From Pseudomonas sp. R28(2017) (GTDB lineage: Bacteria > Pseudomonadota > Gammaproteobacteria > Pseudomonadales > Pseudomonadaceae), in assembly GCF_002112505.1 (NCBI RefSeq), contig NZ_NEHW01000011.1:180394-244393 (forward strand): 64,000 nucleotides of DNA, given 5' to 3'. This document shows positions 42,587 to 50,987 of this stretch, piece by piece. The notes under the pieces are model-generated. The model was not told the DNA's origin and searched no databases. It saw only the letters and a program-made list of their open reading frames with translations. The position numbers and the translations under genes were made by a program. The number at the start of each line of letters is the position of its first letter. Within the stretch, counting starts at the first letter, position 1.

Positions 42587-43750
42587 TCAGGCAGGCATCA
42601 GCACGCCTTTGGCGATGGTGTTGCGCTGGATCTCGCTGGTGCCGGTGAGGATACGCATCATCCGCGTGGCGCGGAAAATCCATTCCACCGGGTGGCCTTG
42701 CAGCAACCCGGCACCGCCGTGCACCTGCACCGCTTTGTCGGCGATGCGGAAGGCGGTCTCGGAGACGAACAGCTTGCACATCGGCGCCTGGGTGCGGATA
42801 TCGCCTCCGGCGTCGTTCACCTGCGCCGTGGCATACACCATGCTGCGCGCAGCGTGCAGCTCGGTGGCCATGTCGGCGATCATGTGGTTGACTGCCTGGA
42901 ACATGGCGATGGGTTGCCCAAACTGCTTGCGGCTGCGCGCATGCTCGATTGACAAATCAAGGGCCAGGCCGGCCATGCCCAGCAGCGTAGGGCAATGCAG
43001 CAGGCGATTGAGGGTAATGCGCCCCATGGCCAGTTTGAAACCCTGCCCTTGTTCACCGATCAGGTTGGCCGCCGGCACCCGCACCTCATCGAGCACGATG
43101 TCACCATGTGCACCGCCACCGGACATCACCGAATAGTCGCTCTCGATTCGTATACCTGGGGCCGTGAGGTCGACGAAGAATGCGGAAATGCCCTGGGCGC
43201 CCTGCCCTGGCCCGGTCACCGCCAGCAGGACCGCCAGGTCCGCGTAGGTAGCGCCGGAGATGTAACGCTTGCTGCCACTGAGCACGAAATGATCACCCTC
43301 GCGGCGTGCCTGGGTGCGAATGGCGGTCGCATCCGAACCGGCCTCGGCTTCGGTCAAGGCAAAGCACACGGCTTTTTCGGCATGGCACACGGGCTTGAGA
43401 AAGGTCTCGACCTGATACGGGTTGGCCACCTTGAACAGGTGGCCAACCCGCGGCGGCCCCGACAGCTCGCCCAGCACATGCGGCGCGAGCATGGAGCCTG
43501 TGAGCACCGTGGCCTCCTTCACCGCACACAGGTCTGCCACGTTCAGGCCAGCTCCCCCCATGCTTTCAGGTAGCATGACGGTGTACAGGCCTTGCTCGCT
43601 GGAGCGCTTCCACACCTGCCGCAGCAGCGCCTGTGGGTGCGGGCGAGCCCAGTCCAGCTGGGCCTGCTGCTCCAGCGGTCGAACCTGATCGCGGACGAAG
43701 CCTTCGATGGCTTCGATGATCTGCGCAGCCTTTGCACTTGGTTGATACAT
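42587..43750 (-). CDS. Acyl-CoA dehydrogenase lacking the usual YEGT glutamate
   Basis: A 387-residue standard-length acyl-CoA dehydrogenase: FAD/substrate segments CFALTEAEAGSDATAIRTQA (about 130) and VHGGAGLLQGHPVEWIFR are present. At the position of the catalytic Glu in the YEGT motif the sequence is RILTGTSEIQ, so the base is missing there. In some branches (isovaleryl-, long-chain) the Glu sits on another helix, so activity is still possible. GGGAGCATTACC precedes the ATG. It follows the ligase gene by 15 bp and probably oxidises that enzyme's acyl-CoA product. Confidence 0.88.
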   Translation of the reverse strand: MYQPSAKAAQIIEAIEGFVRDQVRPLEQQAQLDWARPHPQALLRQVWKRSSEQGLYTVMLPESMGGAGLNVADLCAVKEATVLTGSMLAPHVLGELSGPPRVGHLFKVANPYQVETFLKPVCHAEKAVCFALTEAEAGSDATAIRTQARREGDHFVLSGSKRYISGATYADLAVLLAVTGPGQGAQGISAFFVDLTAPGIRIESDYSVMSGGGAHGDIVLDEVRVPAANLIGEQGQGFKLAMGRITLNRLLHCPTLLGMAGLALDLSIEHARSRKQFGQPIAMFQAVNHMIADMATELHAARSMVYATAQVNDAGGDIRTQAPMCKLFVSETAFRIADKAVQVHGGAGLLQGHPVEWIFRATRMMRILTGTSEIQRNTIAKGVLMPA

Positions 43751-43765
43751 GGTAATGCTCCCTGG

Positions 43766-45313
43766 TCAGATTCGACGTTCGCTGTGTTGCCAGTAGGTGT
43801 CCCGGACCAGGCGGCGCACCACCTTGCCATTGGGGTTTTTCGGCAGCTCGCTGACAAAGTCGACGCCGCGCGGTTTCTTGAAACCGGCCAGCGCACGGCC
43901 GCAACGCTCAATCAGTTCGCCAGCCTCCAACTGCGCCCCAGGCTTGAGCACCACCACTGCGTGCACCGCTTCGCCCCACTGCGTATCGGGCACGCCGACC
44001 ACCGCCACCTCGAAGACTTCGGGGAAGCCGTAGATCACCTGCTCCACCTCGCTGGGGTACACGTTGAACCCACCAGAAATGATCATTTCCTTCTTGCGGT
44101 CGACGATGAATACGTAACCCTGCGCATCGACCGTTGCCAGGTCTCCGGTAAGGTAATAGCCGTCACGCATGACTTCGGCGGTGAGTTCTGGAGCGCGCCA
44201 GTAGCCCTGCATGATGTCTGGCCCCTTGACCACGATCTCGCCGACCTCGCCGGGCGCCACATCCTCGAACGCCTCATTGACCACCCGCAGGTCCGTCTCG
44301 AAATAGCACCGCCCACAGGAGGCCAGACGCTGATAGTCGCCGTCTTCTACCAGGTGATCTTGCTCGGTCAGCACCGTCACCAGCGAGCACGTCTCACCGG
44401 CGCCGTATCCTTGCGCGAGTATCGGCCCGAACAGTTCGATGGCTTTTTTCACCAGGGCCGGCGCCATGGGTGCGGCGCCATACATGACCAGCTTCAGGCT
44501 GGACAGGTCGAAGCGCTCGACGCCAGGGTAATTGACCAGCCGGTTGATCATTGCCGGCACCAGGAAAAGCCGCGTCACCCGTTCGCGCTGGATGGTCTCG
44601 AGCAACAGGCGATCGTCGTAACGGTCCAGCAGCAGGTTGCAGGCACCCACTGCCAGCAACGGCATGATCTGCATGCCGCTGGCATGGGTGATGGGCCCGA
44701 CGTGGGCCATGACGTCGCCCGGCCCGGAGCGCCGCGTGGGGCTGGCGATACTTTTTCGCACCAGCGCCTTGCGGTTGCCGAACGAAAGCATGGCAGCCTT
44801 GAGCACGCCGGAACTGCCGGAGGTGTAGTGCAACACAGCCAGCGCGTCGTCAGCCGGATCCAGGCGCAGCGGTGCTTCACTGCCGCGCTCAAGCAGCGCG
44901 GCATAGCCCAGGTCACCGCCCTCGCCCTCCAACACGATCACCTGGCGCAGCAGCGGCAGCTCCGCACGCCGCGTGGCCAGCGCCTGGGCGAAGCTGGCGT
45001 CGGTGATCACGACAACACTGCAGGAGTCTTCCAGCACCCGCACCACTTCATCCAGTGACAGCCGCGCATTGATCGGTATCTTGACCATCGCCGCCTTGTA
45101 CAGCGCCACTTCCGCTTCTACCAGCTCCACGCGATTGGCGGCAAGGATCGCCACGTGCTCGCCGACGGCCACGCCCAACGTACCCAGCCCTGAGGCCAGG
45201 CAGTTGCTGCGGCGTTCCAGCTGGGCGTAGGTCATACGTGTCCGGCTGTCCGCCACGGCGATGTGATCCGGCCAATAGCGGGCACTGCGGGTAATGATCG
45301 TTCCAAGGTTCAC
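43766..45313 (-). CDS. AMP-dependent acyl-CoA synthetase/ligase
   Basis: A 515-residue adenylate-forming enzyme. Visible motifs are the phosphate-binding YTSGSSGVLKAAM (about residue 164), GYGAGETCS, the adenine/ribose-binding YLTGDLATVD with VDRKKEMIISGGFNVYP (about 400), and the C-terminal catalytic Lys in PKNPNGKVVRR. It converts a carboxylic acid, CoA and ATP to acyl-CoA and AMP. It starts at GTG 45313 with a weak Shine-Dalgarno. It is first of the operon with acyl-CoA dehydrogenase and MFS carrier. The acid (fatty, branched or aromatic) is not resolvable. Confidence 0.92.
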   Translation of the reverse strand: MNLGTIITRSARYWPDHIAVADSRTRMTYAQLERRSNCLASGLGTLGVAVGEHVAILAANRVELVEAEVALYKAAMVKIPINARLSLDEVVRVLEDSCSVVVITDASFAQALATRRAELPLLRQVIVLEGEGGDLGYAALLERGSEAPLRLDPADDALAVLHYTSGSSGVLKAAMLSFGNRKALVRKSIASPTRRSGPGDVMAHVGPITHASGMQIMPLLAVGACNLLLDRYDDRLLLETIQRERVTRLFLVPAMINRLVNYPGVERFDLSSLKLVMYGAAPMAPALVKKAIELFGPILAQGYGAGETCSLVTVLTEQDHLVEDGDYQRLASCGRCYFETDLRVVNEAFEDVAPGEVGEIVVKGPDIMQGYWRAPELTAEVMRDGYYLTGDLATVDAQGYVFIVDRKKEMIISGGFNVYPSEVEQVIYGFPEVFEVAVVGVPDTQWGEAVHAVVVLKPGAQLEAGELIERCGRALAGFKKPRGVDFVSELPKNPNGKVVRRLVRDTYWQHSERRI

Positions 45314-45439
45314 GTTGTTGTTCTCGTCGACAGGAAGACATCGACGATGCTAAACAGCCGTGCGCAGTCAGATGAAATACAAGATTCAGATGCCGGCCAT
45401 AGCGTTATTAGCTGGCATGGCGCTCGGCCGAGACACCGG

Positions 45440-46963
45440 TCACAGCAAGCCAGGGAATGCCGCACCCAGCATGCCCGGATCCTTCAGGATCGATGCACTG
45501 CTGACGATATCCGGGGCCAGCCAACGGTCCTGGGCATAGGCCGGGACGCGTTCGCGCAACAACCGCCAGGCAACCTGGGTACCTGCGCCAAAGCGCTGCT
45601 CCTTGAGGAACTCGAAGGCCTGGGCCGCCAACAGGTATTCGATGGCGAGGATCTGCGTGCAGTTCTCCAGCGCACGGTGCAGCTTCAACCCGGCATTGGT
45701 GCCCATGCTCAGATGGTCCTCCTGCAGGCCGGAGGTGACGTAGTTGTCGATGACCGCCGGCTGTGCCAGCTGGCGGTTTTCCGCACACAGTGAAGCGGCT
45801 ACGTACTGGACGATCATCATGCCCGAGTTCACCCCCGGCTGGCTGACCAGGAAGGCCGGCAGGCCGCTGACCAACGGGTTGATCAGGCGATCGAGACGGC
45901 GCTCGGCAATCGCCCCGATCTCGGCCACTGCAATGGCCAGCAAGTCGGCCGCCATGGCCACGGACTGGCCGTGCGGGTTGGCCTGGGACACCACCCGATA
46001 GGACTCGGGTGTACCCAGCAACATCGGGTTGTCGGTGGTGGAGTTGAGTTCGGTTTCGATCTGCCGCGCCGCGTGTGCCAGCTGATCGCGCGCGGCGCCA
46101 TGAACCTGCGGGATCGAGCGAATGCTCAAGGCGTCCTGGGTGCGAATGCCATGGCTGCTGGCAATGACTTCGCTGCCGTCGAGCAGGCGGCGCAAGTTGC
46201 TGCCCACACGCTGCATGCCGGGGTGTGGCTTCAGCGCGATGATTTCAGGGTCGAAGGCATCGAGCTGGCCACGCAGGGCCTCGAAGCTCATGGCGCCGAT
46301 GACGTCCGCCCATTGGCTCAAGCGCGTGGCGTCGTCCAGGGCCAGGCAGCTCAGGCCGGTCATGCACGGGGTACCGTTGACCAGGCACAGGCCATCCTTG
46401 GCCCCCAGCCTGAGCGGTGCCAGGCCGACCGCGTCCAGGGCCTGTTGCGCCGGCACGATCTGGCCGCGGTAGCTGACCTCGCCGACGCCCAGCAGGCTGA
46501 TGCTGATATGCGCCATGTGGGTCAGGTACCCCACCGACCCCTGTTGCGGAACCTGCGGGGTGATGTGCTGGTTGAGCAGGGTCAGCAGCGCCTCGACCAC
46601 CTTGCGCTGAAGGCCGGAGCGGCCCTGGCAGAAATTGATGATCGCCGCGCACATGATCGCCCGGGTCTGTTCGTCCGACAGCGCCGTACCTACGCCACAG
46701 GCATGGCTGAGCAAGGTGTTGTGCGACAGCTGGCTGAGTTGTTCGTCCTGCAACGAGACATTGCACAAGGCGCCAAGCCCGGTGTTGACGCCATAGGCGC
46801 GTTCACCGCTGGACACGATGCGCTGGACGATCGCCTGGGCGTTCTCGATCCGCGCCCAGGCCGATGGGGCCAGCTCAAGCTTCGCCCCGTGCCGCGCCAC
46901 GGCCACCACGTCCTGCCAGCGAACAGGTGCGTCGGCGATGATGATTTTTTCGGCTAACGACAT
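45440..46963 (-). CDS. Histidine ammonia-lyase homologue lacking the MIO tripeptide
   Basis: A 507-residue member of the HAL/PAL/TAL fold, recognisable from end to end (YGVNTGLG at 57-64, LVNG with Asn196, QEDHLSM with Glu415, VAMAADLLAIAVAEIG, NSGMMIVQ). Active lyases form the MIO electrophile from Ala-Ser-Gly in GSVG-ASG-DLAPLAHM. Here the sequence is GSVG (142-145) directly followed by YLTHMAHI, the right length only if exactly those three residues are removed. The catalytic Tyr (P. putida HutH Tyr280) is Leu279. Classical ammonia elimination should not be possible. AAGGA precedes the ATG, and the gene is 12 bp after the ABC ATPase gene, last in the importer operon. It may bind, sense or process the imported ligand in another way. 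Confidence 0.88.
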   Translation of the reverse strand: MSLAEKIIIADAPVRWQDVVAVARHGAKLELAPSAWARIENAQAIVQRIVSSGERAYGVNTGLGALCNVSLQDEQLSQLSHNTLLSHACGVGTALSDEQTRAIMCAAIINFCQGRSGLQRKVVEALLTLLNQHITPQVPQQGSVGYLTHMAHISISLLGVGEVSYRGQIVPAQQALDAVGLAPLRLGAKDGLCLVNGTPCMTGLSCLALDDATRLSQWADVIGAMSFEALRGQLDAFDPEIIALKPHPGMQRVGSNLRRLLDGSEVIASSHGIRTQDALSIRSIPQVHGAARDQLAHAARQIETELNSTTDNPMLLGTPESYRVVSQANPHGQSVAMAADLLAIAVAEIGAIAERRLDRLINPLVSGLPAFLVSQPGVNSGMMIVQYVAASLCAENRQLAQPAVIDNYVTSGLQEDHLSMGTNAGLKLHRALENCTQILAIEYLLAAQAFEFLKEQRFGAGTQVAWRLLRERVPAYAQDRWLAPDIVSSASILKDPGMLGAAFPGLL

Positions 46964-46975
46964 ACACGCGGTTCC

Positions 46976-47809
46976 TTAAAGCGAAGCTACGCGGCGCTGC
47001 ACGAAACGGTCCACGTATTCGTCCGCAGGCTGGTAGAGGATTTCTTTCGGCGTGCCGACCTGGATCAGGCGGCCGTCCTTGAGAATGGCAATCCGGTTGC
47101 CGATTCGCACCGCTTCGTCCAGGTCGTGGGTGATGAAGACGATGGTCTTGTGCAAGGTCTTCTGCAGCTCCAGCAACTGGTCCTGCATTTCGGCGCGAAT
47201 CAACGGGTCGAGGGCGCTGAAGGCTTCGTCCATGAGGATGATGTCGGTGTCGGCAGCCAAGGCACGGGCCAGGCCCACGCGCTGGCGCATGCCGCCCGAC
47301 AACTGGTGCGGGTAGGATTTTTCATAGCCCTTCAGGCCCACGGTGTTGATCCAGTGCAGGGCGCGCTCGGTGCACGTGGCCTTGCTCTCGCCACGGACTT
47401 TCAGGCCATAGGCGACGTTGTCCAGCACGCTGCGGTGCGGCAACAGGCCGAAGCTCTGGAACACCATGCTGATCTTGTGCCGGCGAAATTCGCGCAGGGC
47501 CTGCAGGTCGTATTGCAGGATGTCTTCGCCATCGACCAGGATCTCGCCGCTGGTCGGGTCGATCAGGCGGTTGAAGTGACGCACCAGGGTCGACTTGCCC
47601 GAGCCCGACAGCCCCATGATCACGAAGATCTCACCACTGCCGATGGTCAACGACAGATCGTTGACCCCGACCACGCAGCCGGTTTCGGCCAGGACCTGGT
47701 CCTTGGCTTTGTGCTGGCGGATCAGTTGCAGGGCATCTTCGGCGCGCGCACCGAAGATCTTGAACACATGCTTGACTTCGATCTTGTTCATCATCTGCTT
47801 CGCGCTCAT
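46976..47809 (-). CDS. ABC importer ATPase, HutV/ProV-like
   Basis: A 277-residue ATP-binding subunit of a glycine-betaine/histidine-type importer. Walker A GLSGSGKST begins at residue 66, and the Q-loop (MVFQSFGLLPH), signature (LSGGMRQR), Walker B (IILMDEAFSALD) and H-loop (ITHD) follow. It ends soon after these, without the CBS pair of ProV osmoregulatory ATPases, and so matches the HutV group. Its ATG overlaps the permease TGA (ATGA). The start MSAKQMM may alternatively be one of the next two Mets. The ammonia-lyase-like gene follows. Confidence 0.93.
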   Translation of the reverse strand: MSAKQMMNKIEVKHVFKIFGARAEDALQLIRQHKAKDQVLAETGCVVGVNDLSLTIGSGEIFVIMGLSGSGKSTLVRHFNRLIDPTSGEILVDGEDILQYDLQALREFRRHKISMVFQSFGLLPHRSVLDNVAYGLKVRGESKATCTERALHWINTVGLKGYEKSYPHQLSGGMRQRVGLARALAADTDIILMDEAFSALDPLIRAEMQDQLLELQKTLHKTIVFITHDLDEAVRIGNRIAILKDGRLIQVGTPKEILYQPADEYVDRFVQRRVASL

Positions 47810-48657
47810 TTGCCCACCCCATGCCGGGACCGGCCGTAGGCCTGGGTAATGCGGTCGATCACGACCGCCAGGATCACAATGGCCAGGCCCGCTTCGAGGC
47901 CGCGGCCCACGTTCAGGGTCTGGATGCCGACCAAAACGTCTTCACCCAGGCCCCGGGCACCGATCATCGACGCGATGACCACCATCGACAGGGCCATCAT
48001 GGTGGTCTGGTTGATACCGGCCATGATGCTCGGCAACGCCAGTGGCAGCTGCACGCCGAACAGTTGCTGCAGGCGGTTGGCACCAAAGGCATTGATCGCC
48101 TCCATCACCTCGCCATCCACCTGGCGAATGCCCAGGTCGGTCAGGCGAATCAGCGGCGGCGCGGCATAGATGACGGTGGCAAAGATCGCCGGCACCTTGC
48201 CCAGGCCGAACAGCATCAGTACCGGGATCAGGTACACGAAGCTGGGCATGGTCTGCATGATGTCGAGCAGCGGCATCAACACCGCCCGCAGCCGATCGTT
48301 GCGCGCCGAGAGGATGCCCAGCGGAATGCCGACCAGCACCGATATCAGCGTGGCGACCAGCATCAGCGCCAGGGTCTGCATCAGCTTGTCCCACAGGCCT
48401 ACCGCACCGACCAGGAACAGCAAGCCGACGATCACCGCCGTGGTCGCGACCTTGCGGGTGGCATGCCAGGCAACACCCGCGACGATGGCCAGCATCAGCC
48501 ACCAGGGTGTGGCGCGCAGCAGCCCTTCGAGGTTGACGATGGCCCACAACAGGGTGTCGGAAATGTGCCGGAACACGTCACCGTAGTTGCTGACAAGCGC
48601 ATCGACCCAGCCATTGACCCAGTCGGCAATGGAAAACGTGAAGTTCTTGGGAAACAT
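47806..48657 (-). CDS. ABC importer permease, HutW/ProW-like
   Basis: A 283-residue inner-membrane permease with about six helices. The EAA loop (EAINAFGANRLQQLFGVQLPLALPSIMAGI, about 183-212, read in part) is typical of the betaine/proline/histidine family. The ATG at 48657 is chosen because the protein then starts MFPKNFTFSIADWVN like homologues; the frame stays open for 15 codons upstream. It is coupled to the ATPase gene by an ATGA overlap. It is 75 bp downstream of the binding-protein gene. Confidence 0.92.
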   Translation of the reverse strand: MFPKNFTFSIADWVNGWVDALVSNYGDVFRHISDTLLWAIVNLEGLLRATPWWLMLAIVAGVAWHATRKVATTAVIVGLLFLVGAVGLWDKLMQTLALMLVATLISVLVGIPLGILSARNDRLRAVLMPLLDIMQTMPSFVYLIPVLMLFGLGKVPAIFATVIYAAPPLIRLTDLGIRQVDGEVMEAINAFGANRLQQLFGVQLPLALPSIMAGINQTTMMALSMVVIASMIGARGLGEDVLVGIQTLNVGRGLEAGLAIVILAVVIDRITQAYGRSRHGVGK

Positions 48658-48732
48658 GGAATTCTCTCGAGCAAGTGCATGAAGCGCACTGGCGTGTGGC
48701 ACGCCCGGCAGGCGCCGGGCATGCCCGCACGC

Positions 48733-49698
48733 TCAAAGTGCCGCGTCTACCTTTTTGGCTGCGTCTTCGCTGACCCAGCCGTGCCAGACTTCGGGGTGCT
48801 CCTTGAGGAACAACCTGGCCAGGTCCGGCGACTCGATTCGCTCTTTGCTCATGCGCGCCAGGTTCTGGTTGAGCAGATCGATCGGCAGGTTGATCTTTTC
48901 CAGCACCGCCACCAGCTCGGGGGCCTGCTCGTGGAAGGCCTTCGACACACCCACCTTGATGGTCACGGATTTGTCCACGCCTGGCTCGTCCAGCTTGACC
49001 AGGTCGGCCTGGCCCATCAGCGGCGTCGGCGACCAGTAGTAGAACAGGATCGGCTCGCCACGCTTGTAGCTCGACAGGACGGCGGCATCCAGTGCCGGGC
49101 CGGTGCCCGGGCGGAAGTTGGTGTAGGTGTTTTCCAGGCCGTAGCGCTTGAGCATTTCGCTGTTGTCCAGCTCGCAGGTCCAGCCGGCCGGGCAATTGTA
49201 GAAGCGCCCCTTGTCCGGCTCTTCCGGGTCCTTGAAGACCTGGGCGTATTGCCCCAGGTCGGCGATGCCCTTGAGGTTCGGTGCCTTGGCTTCGAGCTTG
49301 CGCTTGGCATCGCCTTCGATCACATAACGCGGCACATACCAGCCTTCGACCGCGCCAACGACCGGCGCGCCGACGCCGACGACCTTGCCGGCCGCCGCCG
49401 CCTTGTTCCAGACCTCGCTGCGCCCTACCCACTCTTCGGCAAATACCTGGATGTCGTTGCTGCTCAGGGCGTTTTCCATGGAGATGGAGTTACCCGGCAA
49501 GCTGTCGGTCTCACAGCCATAACCATTCTTCAGCACGAACTGCATCACATCAGTGAGCAGCATCCCGCTTTCCCAGTTCAAACCGGCAAATTTCACCGCT
49601 TTGCCCGACTCACACCAGTCGGCCGCCTGGCTGGCGCCAGCCGACGCCAGCAGCCCGAGAGAAAGTGTCGTGGTCAGCAGAGCCTTTGTAATTGTCAT
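48733..49698 (-). CDS. ABC importer periplasmic substrate-binding protein, HutX/ProX-like
   Basis: A 321-residue protein with a cleavable signal peptide (residues 1-25, ASQAA). The ligand-binding fold is of the OpuAC type, with segments GLNWESGMLLTDVMQFVL, EEWVGRSEVW and FYYWSPTPLMG. Tryptophans here are the usual contributors to the aromatic cage for quaternary amines, but the HutX branch binds histidine or urocanate-like ligands. Four Cys (WCES, YGCET, NCPAGWTCE) may form disulfides. GGGAGCGTCACA precedes the ATG at 49698. It is first gene of the importer/lyase-like operon and divergent from the LysR gene. Confidence 0.92.
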   Translation of the reverse strand: MTITKALLTTTLSLGLLASAGASQAADWCESGKAVKFAGLNWESGMLLTDVMQFVLKNGYGCETDSLPGNSISMENALSSNDIQVFAEEWVGRSEVWNKAAAAGKVVGVGAPVVGAVEGWYVPRYVIEGDAKRKLEAKAPNLKGIADLGQYAQVFKDPEEPDKGRFYNCPAGWTCELDNSEMLKRYGLENTYTNFRPGTGPALDAAVLSSYKRGEPILFYYWSPTPLMGQADLVKLDEPGVDKSVTIKVGVSKAFHEQAPELVAVLEKINLPIDLLNQNLARMSKERIESPDLARLFLKEHPEVWHGWVSEDAAKKVDAAL

Positions 49699-49804
49699 TG
49701 TGACGCTCCCAAACAAGAACATTGATTGCAGTAGTCGAGGGCATCCGGCCCAGAGAGGGACGCCAGACTGGCTGACGAGCCTTGCCATGGAGAGCACTGC
49801 GCGG

Positions 49805-49818
49805 GTGAAATATTTCAC
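49805..49818. promoter_or_regulatory. Perfect palindrome in divergent promoter of the importer operon
   Basis: GTGAAATATTTCAC, a perfect 14-bp palindrome, 54 bp before the LysR start and 107 bp before the binding-protein gene. It has the T...A spacing of LysR-type binding sites and stands in the most AT-rich part of this gap. Probable operator of the LysR regulator at 49873. Confidence 0.6.
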
Positions 49819-49872
49819 AATGTAAAAACAGGATAAAATAATAAGTCCTGATGCATCACAACGGAAAAACCT

Positions 49873-50787
49873 ATGAAGTTCACCCTGCGGCAACTTCGCT
49901 ATGCCCTCGCAGCGGCCAAGCACGGCAACCTGACCACGGCGGCCATGGAGCTTCATGTTTCCCAACCCTCCATCTCGGCGGCCATCACCGAACTGGAGGA
50001 GGTGCTGGGGCAATCGATTTTCATCCGCCAACGGGGCCTTGGCATCTCGCTGACCCCCTTCGGCCGTACCGTCATGGTCCAGGCCCGCCGCGTGCTGGCA
50101 GAGGCGCAGACCTTTGCCGAGATCCATGCCAATGCAGGCGAGTGTGTCGGCGAACTGGTGGTCGGCTGTTTCGAGGACCTGGCGCCCTATTGCCTGCCAC
50201 AAATCGTGCGACGGCTGCAGGCGGCCTACCCCAAAGTCACTGTCGATATGCGCGATGGCAGCTTCGAGTACGTTGGCAAGCGGCTGAGTGAGGGGGCGAT
50301 AGAGCTGGCGATCACCTACGACCTGGGTTTGCCGCCGAACACCCAATGCACTCAGCTGTGCCAGCTGACCGCTCAGGTACTGCTGGCGGCCGATCACCCC
50401 TTGGCCAGGGAGCCTCGTGTCAGCCTCAAGGCGCTCGCCGAATACACCCTGGTGGTCACCGACCAGGTTCACAGCTGGCAACATGTGCTGGACCTGTTCA
50501 GCTTCTACGACCTTTCACCCGCCGCAGTGCACCGGGTGCGCACGTTCGAACTGCAGCGCAGCCTGGTCGCCAATGGCTTTGGCGTGGCGCTGATCTACAC
50601 CCGACCCTTTGGTGACCGCAGTTATGACGGTCAAGCGCTGGTCTGTCGCCCGACCGAGGAGAAACTGCCCACCCACAGCATCGTGCTGGCGCATGACCAG
50701 CGCTATCCGCTGACGCCTTCGGCCGAGGCGTTCAAGGAGCTGGCGGTGGCCTGGTTCGCGGAACGACCGTCGTTTGCATCCGAGTGA
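49873..50787 (+). CDS. LysR-family regulator of the importer/lyase-like operon
   Basis: A 304-residue LysR protein. The N-terminus TLRQLRYALAAAKHGNLTTAAMELHVSQPS gives a clear helix-turn-helix (residues ~18-37), and the effector domain follows. It is divergent from the ABC binding-protein gene with a perfect palindrome between them, so it most likely regulates the importer and the MIO-less lyase homologue. It may sense the imported ligand. The start has only a weak purine stretch (GGAAAAACCT). Confidence 0.9.
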   Translation: MKFTLRQLRYALAAAKHGNLTTAAMELHVSQPSISAAITELEEVLGQSIFIRQRGLGISLTPFGRTVMVQARRVLAEAQTFAEIHANAGECVGELVVGCFEDLAPYCLPQIVRRLQAAYPKVTVDMRDGSFEYVGKRLSEGAIELAITYDLGLPPNTQCTQLCQLTAQVLLAADHPLAREPRVSLKALAEYTLVVTDQVHSWQHVLDLFSFYDLSPAAVHRVRTFELQRSLVANGFGVALIYTRPFGDRSYDGQALVCRPTEEKLPTHSIVLAHDQRYPLTPSAEAFKELAVAWFAERPSFASE

Positions 50788-50810
50788 TCGCACGCGATCT
50801 GAGCCGCTCA

Positions 50811-50840
50811 TAAATCGCACAACAGTTCGGTAATCGCACA
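50811..50840 (+). promoter_or_regulatory. PcaR-type binding site upstream of pcaIJ
   Basis: GTTCGGTAATCGCAC at 50825-50839 closely matches the 15-bp site I recall for PcaR at the P. putida pcaIJ promoter (GTTCGATAATCGCAC). A partial copy, TAAATCGCAC, lies at 50811-50820. The shared ATCGCACA repeats with a 19-bp period, fitting a regulator that occupies both -35 and -10 elements. A third partial, ATCGCACGCGAT, lies near 50787. Confidence 0.65.
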
Positions 50841-50987
50841 AATTCAGCTCCGCCCTCTCTACTGTTGCCCAGTCTTGCGGCACGCTATAGGCAAGTCAGC
50901 ACACCACTCAAAGCGCTGAATGGCCCCGCCGCGTCAGCACGCGGCCAGGTCGACAATCCATACTCCAGGAAGAACCAGGAGCTCGCT

